Shown here one piece after another: positions 16,046 through 23,875 of a stretch of 64,000 nucleotides of DNA. The translations under genes and the position numbers were made by a program. Numbering within the stretch: the stretch's first letter is position 1; every line of letters starts with the position of its first letter. Below the pieces are notes generated by a model. That model saw only the letters and a program-made list of their open reading frames with translations. It had not been told where the DNA came from and made no database searches. Source of the stretch: Nafulsella turpanensis ZLM-10 (GTDB taxonomy: Bacteria; Bacteroidota; Bacteroidia; Cytophagales; Cyclobacteriaceae); assembly GCF_000346615.1 (NCBI RefSeq), contig NZ_ANNU01000023.1, positions 1-64,000 of the forward strand, written 5' to 3'.

Positions 16046-17002
16046 TTACTTTCTTTCTACTACTTTGAGTGCGGCATCCACAATGCTTTGGGTATTGAGG
16101 CCGTATTTCTCCATTAGTTCCTCTGGCGTACCACTTTCCCCGAAAGAGTCATTTACTCCCACCATTTCAAGGGGCGAAGGAAGCTTCAGGCTAAGAACCT
16201 GTGCTATGCTATCGCCCAGTCCGCCATTGAGCTGGTGTTCTTCAGCCGAAACAGCACAGCCGGTTTTCTGAACACTCTTCAGGATAGCCTCCACGTCGAG
16301 TGGTTTAATGGTGTGGATGTTAATGACCTCTGCATTAATTCCTTTTTCCTGCAGAATGGCTTCTGCCTCTATGGCATGCCAAACCAGGTGGCCTGTGGCA
16401 AAAATGGAAACATCGCTCCCTTCAATAAGGTGTAGCGCTTTGCCTATTTCAAATTTTTGATCGGCAGGAGTAAACACTGGCACCTTCGGACGGCCAAAGC
16501 GGAGGTATACCGGGCCTTCGTACTCTGCAATAGCCATGGTGGCGGCTTTCGTCTGGTTATAATCACATGGATTAATGACGGTCATGTGCGGGAGCATTTT
16601 CATCATTCCAATATCTTCCAGAATCTGGTGAGTAGCCCCGTCCTCGCCAAGGGTAAGGCCTGCATGGGAAGCACAAATTTTTACGTTCTTGTCGCTGTAG
16701 GCAATCGACTGGCGAATCTGGTCATATACCCGGCCGGTGGAAAAGTTAGCAAAGGTTCCGGTAAAAGGGATTTTTCCGCCGATAGTCATGCCGGCGGCGA
16801 TGCCCATCATATTCGCTTCGGCAATACCCACCTGAAAAAAGCGGTCGGGAAATTCTTTTTTAAAATCACCCATTTTTAAAGAGCCGGTAAGGTCGGCACA
16901 AAGACCTACTACCTTATCATTTTTGCGGGCTGCTTCTACTAAACCGGCACCAAAACCGGAACGGGTGTCTTTTTTTTCGCTGTACGTGAATTTTGTACTC
17001 AT
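16046..17002 (-). CDS. transketolase, C-terminal subunit
   Basis: A 318-residue protein equal to the pyrimidine-binding and C-terminal domains of transketolase, moving two-carbon units in the pentose phosphate pathway with thiamine diphosphate. Seen: VGLCADLTGSLKMGDFKKEF, FQVGIAEANMMGIAAGM with the catalytic Glu, SHAGLTLGEDGATHQ and YLRFGRPKVP. It must pair with the N-terminal half encoded at 18405-19256. Unusually, the two halves are not adjacent: a VWA-domain gene lies between them, and this start overlaps the VWA stop (ATGA). Last gene of a six-gene operon. Confidence 0.92.
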   Translation of the reverse strand: MSTKFTYSEKKDTRSGFGAGLVEAARKNDKVVGLCADLTGSLKMGDFKKEFPDRFFQVGIAEANMMGIAAGMTIGGKIPFTGTFANFSTGRVYDQIRQSIAYSDKNVKICASHAGLTLGEDGATHQILEDIGMMKMLPHMTVINPCDYNQTKAATMAIAEYEGPVYLRFGRPKVPVFTPADQKFEIGKALHLIEGSDVSIFATGHLVWHAIEAEAILQEKGINAEVINIHTIKPLDVEAILKSVQKTGCAVSAEEHQLNGGLGDSIAQVLSLKLPSPLEMVGVNDSFGESGTPEELMEKYGLNTQSIVDAALKVVERK

Positions 17003-18399
17003 CTGCCAAATAGGTTTATATTGGTTGTTGCTCCTGATTTAATTTCGAAGTCACGGATTTTAGTATACCTGCTTCCCTGTGCCTGGCGGGCCCGAAAAAC
17101 AAGCCTGTACTGCCCTGGCTGCAAAGCTAAGGAATTTACCGATTTTTTCTCATCTAATTGGTGAATTAGCTTTTGCCCATTTCCCTCTTCCAGGACAAAA
17201 AGATCCCCGATCCCGGAAAAATCTGCGCGGATATTGGCTATGCCCGGGGCGGGCAAATCCAGATTTATTTCTTTGCCTGCTCCTAACTCCAGCCCGTAAA
17301 AATAGGTGCGGGGAAGGGTAAGGACTTCAACATCGTACTGGCCGGCCAGGTACTTCTGGCTGCTGCCCACAGGCTGGGTGTACAGCGTTTGTGGCTGCTG
17401 GTGCCGCCTTACAATGGCCTTTACACCACCCGGATACTCATGGTGATTCTTTTGGGAGAGGGTTAGCTGTCCTCTTGGCACTTCTACCATGAGGGTATTA
17501 TGCTGGCCTCCTTTTAAGCGAACTGCCTTCTTTTCCATAGGGGGAATTGTATGCAGCACTACATCATATGGAAGTACCGGGTCCACCTCTATGGTGTCAG
17601 TAATGCCGCGGCTGTCGCGGTAGTGCACGAAATTCCGAATTGCCTGCTGTGTGTAATGGTGCTGCAGCGTAACGGTTATATCTTTTTCCCTGGGCTGTCC
17701 GGCTTCGTTAAGCAATTCTACTGTAAGGGTGGTTTTGCCCAGGCTTTGGGTGAGTGTTTTACGGAGCGCTTCGCGAAATTGGGAAATGCTGGAGGCGTCG
17801 TAATAATCGCCCATGCAATCGAACTGCTGTTCAAAGCCTTCTTCTGCTCCCAGGGCAATTACGAAGGGCTGCAAAATAACCTGTTTCTCCTGAAGCTTCC
17901 TGGACACTGCGCAGGGATCGCCCCCACAGGATTCCAGTCCGTCAGTAATCATGATAATAATGTTTCGGGCATTAACATCGACAGGGAAATCTTCTGCCGC
18001 CTTTTCAAGAGAGTAAGCAATAGGGGTGGTGCCCTGAGGAGTTAGGTGGTGGAGCTTTTGTTTTATTTGCTCGTGGTTTTCTGAACTAAAAGGAACCTCC
18101 AGTTTTGAGTCGGAACAATTTTGATAGCGGCTTGGGTACAGGTGGCCATAAGCACGAAGGGCCAGCTCGAGGCGGGGATTTACTTTCAGGGAGTCGATGG
18201 TTTCGGAAAGCAGCCTTTTGGCAATATCCATCCTGGTTTGCCGGCCCTCCCATTGAGCCAGCATACTGCCTGAAGCATCCAGGAGAAAAAGGATGCGGGT
18301 TTTTCCCGACAAAGCCTCCTGCTCACTTGTTTGAGCGGAAAGAGGCTTTGCCAGTAAAAATATCAGGCCTAACAGTCCTGAGAGAAATAGTTTATTCAA
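16999..18399 (-). CDS. exported VWA-domain protein between the transketolase halves
   Basis: A 466-residue protein with a signal peptide (residues 1-22, cut before QTSEQ). Residues about 33-220 are a von Willebrand factor A domain with a complete metal site: Asp41-Ala-Ser43-Gly-Ser45, Thr in the PQGTTPIAYSLEKAA segment and MITDGLESCGGDPC, where two Cys may form a disulfide. The remaining 240 residues are beta-rich repeats, resembling carboxypeptidase-regulatory or Ig-like modules. VWA domains bind proteins through Mg; an exported one suggests an envelope adaptor. It overlaps tktC by four bases and follows tktN after five, so it is co-translated with cytoplasmic enzymes with which it has no obvious link. 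Confidence 0.83.
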   Translation of the reverse strand: MNKLFLSGLLGLIFLLAKPLSAQTSEQEALSGKTRILFLLDASGSMLAQWEGRQTRMDIAKRLLSETIDSLKVNPRLELALRAYGHLYPSRYQNCSDSKLEVPFSSENHEQIKQKLHHLTPQGTTPIAYSLEKAAEDFPVDVNARNIIIMITDGLESCGGDPCAVSRKLQEKQVILQPFVIALGAEEGFEQQFDCMGDYYDASSISQFREALRKTLTQSLGKTTLTVELLNEAGQPREKDITVTLQHHYTQQAIRNFVHYRDSRGITDTIEVDPVLPYDVVLHTIPPMEKKAVRLKGGQHNTLMVEVPRGQLTLSQKNHHEYPGGVKAIVRRHQQPQTLYTQPVGSSQKYLAGQYDVEVLTLPRTYFYGLELGAGKEINLDLPAPGIANIRADFSGIGDLFVLEEGNGQKLIHQLDEKKSVNSLALQPGQYRLVFRARQAQGSRYTKIRDFEIKSGATTNINLFGR

Positions 18400-18404
18400 A
18401 CAGA

Positions 18405-19256
18405 TTAATAGTCGCCAAGCGTTTCTTCAAGTTGTGCAAGGGCTTTTTCCAATTCTTCATCATCCGGAGCTACACCATGCCACTTGTGGGTTCCTTCCAT
18501 AAAGTCGACGCCGCTCCCCATTTCTGTTTGCATCAGCATCATAACAGGCTTTCCTTTACCTGAAAGAGACTTGGCATATTCCAGCTGGCGGATTACATCT
18601 TCCATATTGTTTCCATTACAGGTGATCACACTCCAGCCAAAAGCTTCCCACTTTTTGCCTAAATCTTCCAGTCCCATAATCTGGCTCACGCGGCCGTCAA
18701 TTTGCTGATCGTTGCAATCGATGGTGGCAATAAGGTTGTCTACCTTGTTATGGGCAGCATACATGGCGGCTTCCCAAATCTGGCCTTCCTGCTGTTCACC
18801 ATCTCCCATCAAAACAAAAACGCGGTGCTTATCGCCATTTAATTTTTTAGTTTGAGCAGCGCCAATGGCCACCGATAAGCCCTGACCCAGAGAGCCGGAA
18901 GCAATCCTTATACCAGGGAGACCTTCCTCTGTAGTAGGGTGCCCCTGCAGGCGGCTGTTAATTTTACGGAAGGTGCCTAATTCTTTTGTATCGAAATAAC
19001 CTTTGCGGGCAAGAGTGCTGTACCATACCGGCGATATGTGTCCGTTGCTCAGGAAAAAAAGGTCTTCATTCGTTCCATCCATGTCAAACCCTGGCTTCAG
19101 GTCCAGTACATGAAAATAAAGGGCTGTAAAATAATCGGTACATCCTAAAGAGCCTCCTGGGTGTCCTGATTGCACGTTATGTACCATCCGAAGAATGTCG
19201 CGGCGGATTTGGCTGGCCAGCTTTTGGAGTTCGTCGATGTTTGGTTGATTCTTCAT
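18405..19256 (-). CDS. transketolase, N-terminal subunit
   Basis: A 283-residue protein equal to the pyrophosphate-binding domain of transketolase. Seen: HNVQSGHPGGSLGCTDYF, the thiamine diphosphate motif (VLMGDGEQQEGQIWEAAMYA ending in DNLIATIDCNDQQIDG) with GDG and the metal-binding Asp/Asn, and GTHKWHGVAPDD. Partner of the C-terminal half at 16046-17002. Preceded by the Bcp gene with eight bases between. Split transketolases are frequent in anaerobes and Bacteroidota; a complex is needed for activity. Confidence 0.92.
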   Translation of the reverse strand: MKNQPNIDELQKLASQIRRDILRMVHNVQSGHPGGSLGCTDYFTALYFHVLDLKPGFDMDGTNEDLFFLSNGHISPVWYSTLARKGYFDTKELGTFRKINSRLQGHPTTEEGLPGIRIASGSLGQGLSVAIGAAQTKKLNGDKHRVFVLMGDGEQQEGQIWEAAMYAAHNKVDNLIATIDCNDQQIDGRVSQIMGLEDLGKKWEAFGWSVITCNGNNMEDVIRQLEYAKSLSGKGKPVMMLMQTEMGSGVDFMEGTHKWHGVAPDDEELEKALAQLEETLGDY

Positions 19257-19263
19257 GGGAGCT

Positions 19264-19713
19264 TTACTTAATAATTTGAGCGGTATGGTCTTTGGTCTTT
19301 ACTTTTTTGATGATGTCTTCGATGGTTCCTTTTTCATCTATGACAAAGGTAGTGCGTAGCGTGCCCATATACTTACGGCCATACATATTTTTTTCTTTCC
19401 AAACTCCATATTTTTCATGAAGACTCTTGTCCTCGTCCGACAGGAGCGGAAAGGGGAGTTCCTGCTTTTCGATGAATTTACGGTGGGAGGCCCCACTATC
19501 GGTGCTCACTCCCAGTACTACATATCCCTGTTTTTGCAAAAGTTCATAATTATCCCGAAGGTTACAGGCCTGGGCTGTGCAGCCTGGGGTTTGGTCTTTC
19601 GGATAAAAATATAACACAACTTTTTTGCCGCGGAAGTCTGAGAGAGAAACTTCCTTTCCATCCTGATCTTTTGTAGTGAATTCAGGGGCCTTCTGGCCAG
19701 TTTCCAGTTCCAT
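19264..19713 (-). CDS. bcp: thioredoxin-dependent peroxiredoxin (Bcp/PrxQ)
   Basis: A 149-residue peroxiredoxin reducing hydrogen and organic peroxides at the expense of thioredoxin. The active site is Pro43-Gly-Cys45-Thr-Ala-Gln-Ala-Cys50: Cys45 is the peroxidatic residue and Cys50 the resolving one, the five-residue spacing typical for the Bcp group. FYPKDQTPG, LGVSTDSGASHRKF and RTTFVIDEKG are further family segments. Length is normal. Cytoplasmic. Lies inside the transketolase operon, five bases after the M23 peptidase stop. Confidence 0.93.
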   Translation of the reverse strand: MELETGQKAPEFTTKDQDGKEVSLSDFRGKKVVLYFYPKDQTPGCTAQACNLRDNYELLQKQGYVVLGVSTDSGASHRKFIEKQELPFPLLSDEDKSLHEKYGVWKEKNMYGRKYMGTLRTTFVIDEKGTIEDIIKKVKTKDHTAQIIK

Positions 19714-19718
19714 AAATA

Positions 19719-21623
19719 TTAAAGTTTGCTTGAGTATACCTGTTTGTTACCGGCCAAATCTGTTACCCGCAGCTCTACAGGGCCTTTAAACGCCTTCTTA
19801 GGGTCTAATTTTTCCGACCAGATGACCTGGCGCTTGTGGTCATAGTTCATTAACACCCACTCTCCATCCACAAAAGCCTCAAAGCTACCGATGCCGGAAA
19901 GCTCATCCCAAATCTTAAAGGATAAGCTATTGCTATTTACCCGCACCGGGCGAATTTCGGGTGCCACACTATCGGTTAAGAGGGTATATTCTCCAAGGCT
20001 TCTGGTACGAAAGCTAAACTGTTCGCCCTCCCAGCTGCCGCCTTCCCAGCCATAGTATCCATTAGCAGAATAGGAATAGGCATGCGTACGGGTTTTATCG
20101 GAATACTCCTGTTGTGGCTTCAGTTTTAAATAAATGCTATTTTTCAGAGGTTGCACATCTTCTCCTACTCTAAAAATTTCCCTGCCTGCTTCCTGCCGGT
20201 AATTGGCTTCCAAATATAAAGTATCGAAAAGGGAGTTGCCAGGAAAATGAAGATCCATGCCGGAGAGGTACAGGTTATACTCCTGCCCGGCAGGGACTAA
20301 AGCTTTAAAGTTAAAGTGTTTACTTTCCTCACAAACATTAACTGAATCGGGCAGTCCGGCACGCAAATCCCAAAGGTATACCGCCTGGTCCGCTTCCTGG
20401 TAGGCAGGTGCCAGTTCGTAAGCCATACGGTTGGCATAAAGAGTGGCAATTTTGCTGGTATTTTCCTTTATCGGGGCATAAAATTTTAAGGTGTTGTCAA
20501 GTATACTGGCTTCAGCTTCTCCTTTAATTTTATTATGGGTAAGCTCTTCTGCGGGTGCCTTGGCTTTTAATTGTAGTTTCAACTCCCGAATATTACCGTA
20601 GGCATCGGATAACTTGATGTTTACATCGTAGAGGGAATCTGCCTCTCTGGCTATGATGGCCCCTCCATTATTGTTAAGCTTATAGAAGGAGAGTTCATTG
20701 CCATCTGCCCTGTAAAGGCGGATAAACTTATCGCCCGTTTTTTTGCGGGTGGAATAATCGGTATGTACTTCAATGTGCCTGGTTTCAGCAAAAGCAAATT
20801 TATCAAGGTTATGGCTAAAAACCTCTTCTCCGTTTATACTCATTTCTATACACGGGAAGCCATTTGAATTATTGGCGCCGTTTAGTTTATCATATGCTTC
20901 AATCTCCAGCCCAATCTTTCCCCAAACCTCAATTGGTTTAGAAATTGCATAGTCATTTCCCTCCAAAACCGGGTCGAATTCGAGACGGTCGAACTGCTGG
21001 TTTACCCGGCTTCCGGTAGTAAGCGGTTTAACGGCTACACCATATACCAGCGGAGAAATGTCGTCTTTAATTTCTTCAAAGCCATAGGTAAGAGGGTTCA
21101 GAACATCCTGCCGGGCATCTCTTACTTCAAAGTGCAGGTGAGGTCCACCCGATGAGCCACTATTGCCGCTGAGACCGATAACTTCCCCTCTTTTAAAGCT
21201 GAACTGGTCTTTTTCCGGGAACAGCTCAATATCAAAAGTTTTCTGCTGATACTGCATCTCGCGTACATAGTCAGCTATTTTATCGTCAAAAGTATCGAGG
21301 TGACCGTAAACGGTGGTCGTACCATTTGGGTGGGCCATATATAAGACGTTACCATAACCGCTGGTCGATACTTTAATCCGGCTAATGTAGCCGTCGGCAG
21401 AAGCATGGACCGGAGAGCCTATTACACCACCGGTTTTAATATCAATACCCCCATGAAAATGGCCGGGCCGAAGTTCGCCCATGGTGCCAGCCAGGTAATT
21501 GACTTCTCCGGGCCTTATAGGGAACAGGTAATAGCCTTTTGGTATAATATCCTGCTGGGCAAAAGCCATGGCTCCAGCACACAAATTGAATAGGATTAAA
21601 GTCAGAACCTTATTTAACTTCAA
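19719..21623 (-). CDS. M23 family metallopeptidase, exported
   Basis: A 634-residue protein with a signal peptide (cleavage after about residue 22, before QQDIIPKG). Residues about 40-175 form a LytM/M23 zinc endopeptidase domain: His57-Gly-Gly-Ile-Asp61, His108 (VYGHLD) and His162-Leu-His164. All catalytic residues are present, so peptidoglycan cross-bridge cleavage in the periplasm is likely. The C-terminal 450 residues are beta-rich modules, perhaps for binding or regulation; this long tail is common in Bacteroidota versions. The gene start overlaps the end of the FAH gene by 14 bases. Confidence 0.88.
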   Translation of the reverse strand: MKLNKVLTLILFNLCAGAMAFAQQDIIPKGYYLFPIRPGEVNYLAGTMGELRPGHFHGGIDIKTGGVIGSPVHASADGYISRIKVSTSGYGNVLYMAHPNGTTTVYGHLDTFDDKIADYVREMQYQQKTFDIELFPEKDQFSFKRGEVIGLSGNSGSSGGPHLHFEVRDARQDVLNPLTYGFEEIKDDISPLVYGVAVKPLTTGSRVNQQFDRLEFDPVLEGNDYAISKPIEVWGKIGLEIEAYDKLNGANNSNGFPCIEMSINGEEVFSHNLDKFAFAETRHIEVHTDYSTRKKTGDKFIRLYRADGNELSFYKLNNNGGAIIAREADSLYDVNIKLSDAYGNIRELKLQLKAKAPAEELTHNKIKGEAEASILDNTLKFYAPIKENTSKIATLYANRMAYELAPAYQEADQAVYLWDLRAGLPDSVNVCEESKHFNFKALVPAGQEYNLYLSGMDLHFPGNSLFDTLYLEANYRQEAGREIFRVGEDVQPLKNSIYLKLKPQQEYSDKTRTHAYSYSANGYYGWEGGSWEGEQFSFRTRSLGEYTLLTDSVAPEIRPVRVNSNSLSFKIWDELSGIGSFEAFVDGEWVLMNYDHKRQVIWSEKLDPKKAFKGPVELRVTDLAGNKQVYSSKL

Positions 21624-22221
21624 AGTCTAAGAGGGTTTTATTTTCAATACTTGCAGATAAGCGATCGCCTACTTTAACAGGCCCGACCCCTTCGGGAGTT
21701 CCGGTGTAAATTAAATCGCCTTTTTTTAACGTAAAAAATTTCGATAAGTATGCGATGATATAATCAAAAGAATAAATCATATGGCTGGTATTACCACTCT
21801 GCCGTTTCTCGCCATTCACTTCTAAAGAAAACTGGATATTGTGCAGGTTTTCAAAATCGCTGACTGGCAGCATGTCAGAAATGGGGGCAGAGCCATTGAA
21901 TCCTTTGGCAATGGTCCACGGCAGCCCTTTCTGTTTTGCTTTTGTCTGCAGGTCACGTGCGGTAAAGTCAATGCCAATACCTAGCTGGTCGTAGTATTTA
22001 TGCGCGAATTTTTCTTCTATATTTTTTCCTTCCCGGCAAATGCGGATTACAATTTCCACTTCATGGTGCACATCCTGCGAAAAGGAAGGGTAATAGAAGG
22101 GGGTACCGTTTCTCAGAAGTGCAGTATCAGGTTTAAGGAAAATAACGGGTTCTTCCGGACGCTCGTTTCCCAGCTCTTTTATATGTTCGGCATAGTTTCT
22201 GCCGATCCCAAAAATCTTCAT
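21610..22221 (-). CDS. fumarylacetoacetate hydrolase family protein
   Basis: A 203-residue enzyme of the FAH superfamily: KIFGIGRNYAEHIKEL at the N-terminus, EPVIFLKPDTAL, HHEVEIVIRI with the metal-binding Glu residues, GIDFTARDLQTKAKQKGLPW and the closing KKGDLIYTGTPEGVGPVKVGD. Members act on acylpyruvates, oxaloacetate or ring-cleavage products; the short single-domain form resembles acylpyruvase or oxaloacetate decarboxylase types. The ATG giving MKIFG was preferred over a TTG two codons upstream. First gene of the six-gene operon. Confidence 0.88.
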   Translation of the reverse strand: MKIFGIGRNYAEHIKELGNERPEEPVIFLKPDTALLRNGTPFYYPSFSQDVHHEVEIVIRICREGKNIEEKFAHKYYDQLGIGIDFTARDLQTKAKQKGLPWTIAKGFNGSAPISDMLPVSDFENLHNIQFSLEVNGEKRQSGNTSHMIYSFDYIIAYLSKFFTLKKGDLIYTGTPEGVGPVKVGDRLSASIENKTLLDFEVK

Positions 22222-22366
22222 TGGCAAATTTTTTGTAGGTATCTATTCAGCACCATACAAATAACTGAAAAGATAGCTGTATTTCAAACCGCTCACGTAC
22301 TGGTTTAAAAACAATTTAATTGATGGGCTATTTATTACTCTTAAACTTAAATAAACAAGAACTGTT

Positions 22367-23197
22367 ATGAAACCAACATTTTTAAAGTACAGGAATTATG
22401 CCATGAGCATTTTACTCCTGTTGGTACTTCTGGCCGTAGAAAGCTGTTCCACAGTGCCATTAACCGGCCGCCGGCAGTTGTCGCTGGTACCTGCTTCAGA
22501 AATTAATGCCATGAGCTTTCAGCAATATGAACAGGTATTAGATACCAGCCGCCTGTCTTCCAACCAGGAATGGGCTAATATGGTACGCTCAGTAGGGAGA
22601 GATATTTCACAGGCGGTGGAACAGTACATGCGGGAAATTGGAGAAGCCGACAATGTGGAAGGCTTTGAATGGGAGTTTAACCTGATAGCAGAAGATATTA
22701 TCAATGCATGGGCCATGCCTGGCGGGAAAGTAGCCTTTTATGAAGGTATCATGCCCATTGCACGTGATAAAACGGGTGTTGCGGTGGTAATGGGGCACGA
22801 AATAGCACATGCAATTGCAAAGCACGGGGCAGAGCGGATGTCTTTAGGACTTGCGCAGCAGTTAGGTGGTGCAACCTTGCAGGCAGCGCTATCCCAGCAG
22901 CCGCAAATGACCCAGCAGTTAGCCATGACAGCTTTTGGGCTGGGGAGCCAGATTGGGGTACAGTTGCCTTACAGCCGGGAGCATGAGTCCGAAGCCGACC
23001 GCCTTGGGTTAATGTTTATGGCGAAGGCTGGTTACGATCCGAGGGAAGCTCCACGCTTCTGGCAAAGAATGCAGGCGAAAGCAGGTGGATCTCGTCCACC
23101 GGAGTTTCTCTCCACCCACCCGAACCCCGAAACCCGTATTAATCAGCTAAATAAGTATATGGATGAGGCAGTGGCTGTCTATCAGCAAAACAGGTAA
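22367..23197 (+). CDS. M48 family zinc metallopeptidase lipoprotein
   Basis: A 276-residue lipoprotein: hydrophobic N-terminus with a lipobox ending Glu-Ser-Cys27. The peptidase domain carries His144-Glu-Ile-Ala-His148 and the third zinc ligand in EHESEADRLGLMFMAKAGYDP, plus the family segments WAMPGGKVAFYEGIMP and FLSTHPNPETRINQL. Relatives are LoiP/YcaL and the Oma1-like proteases, which degrade misfolded envelope proteins. Predicted to be attached to the periplasmic face of a membrane. Monocistronic, ending at a strong terminator. Confidence 0.9.
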   Translation: MKPTFLKYRNYAMSILLLLVLLAVESCSTVPLTGRRQLSLVPASEINAMSFQQYEQVLDTSRLSSNQEWANMVRSVGRDISQAVEQYMREIGEADNVEGFEWEFNLIAEDIINAWAMPGGKVAFYEGIMPIARDKTGVAVVMGHEIAHAIAKHGAERMSLGLAQQLGGATLQAALSQQPQMTQQLAMTAFGLGSQIGVQLPYSREHESEADRLGLMFMAKAGYDPREAPRFWQRMQAKAGGSRPPEFLSTHPNPETRINQLNKYMDEAVAVYQQNR

Positions 23198-23275
23198 AAT
23201 ATAGCATCTGGACCAGGTAAAGGAGGCAGAGAGCTCTTACTCTTTACTCTATCTGGTTAACAGTTTTCTCATCAA

Positions 23276-23318
23276 GAGTGGCAGAAAAGCTAAGTCCTTT
23301 TCTGCCACTCTTTTTTTT
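23276..23318 (+). terminator. strong terminator after the M48 peptidase gene
   Basis: A 14-pair stem (GAGTGGCAGAAAAG with CTTTTCTGCCACTC), seven-base loop, then eight T residues. Confidence 0.92.
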
Positions 23319-23578
23319 GAAGCGTATCTACTTATGACAGGAAGGGAGCTTCTCAGATTTTCTGCTTTTAATCAGAATTTGAAGGCTCCGTTTCCAATCC
23401 CACTGAGGGAGAGAGGTTGATTTTGCTCCTTTTCGGTCAATTTTTAAGAAAAATTAAAAAAAATCAGGAAAAAAAGCCTGAAAAATTCAAACGATTGTAA
23501 TTAGTCTCTTCGCCTTTTTTTATCCTAACCCAATGAAAAAGAGCCTGTTCATTTAGTAGCAATACCAAGGGGATGATT

Positions 23579-23606
23579 TTTGTTTATGGAATTTTTGTTA
23601 TATTTG
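23579..23606 (+). promoter_or_regulatory. candidate gltB promoter
   Basis: TATATTTG at 23599-23606 matches the Bacteroidota -7 box; TTTG at 23579-23582 lies 16 bases upstream, slightly close for a -33 box. Transcription from here leaves a leader of about 265 bases before the gltB start. Confidence 0.5.
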
Positions 23607-23875
23607 TACAGAGTTTTGTTGATTAAAATTCTGTCAAAACGATAAAAGTAGATGTTTTATTTGTTTGATGTCCTGACTTTTTAGCCTTAGTAGCTCAGGA
23701 TTTTCATGACCATTAAATGGTCCCGAACTTAAATAGAAACCCAACTTTTTAACCAGCAGCCAGGCGTTCAGAGATTCTTAGTTCCTGTTTCAGGACTTGC
23801 TTTGTGCCTTCATATCTTTTCAGTTTTTCTAACCTGCTTTTGTCCTGAGGCAAGAGTGTAAAACCCGTATGCGTA
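23607..23875 (+). other. long gltB leader with possible RNA structure
   Basis: No gene is visible here or in the rest of the 678-base gap (23198-23875) apart from the terminator and promoter noted. The leader has GACCAT-TAA-ATGGTC as a small hairpin (about 23708-23722) and several matching CCTGA/TCAGG words (near 23672, 23691, 23785, 23796 and 23840) that could pair in alternative ways. No known riboswitch class was recognised. Confidence 0.35.
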
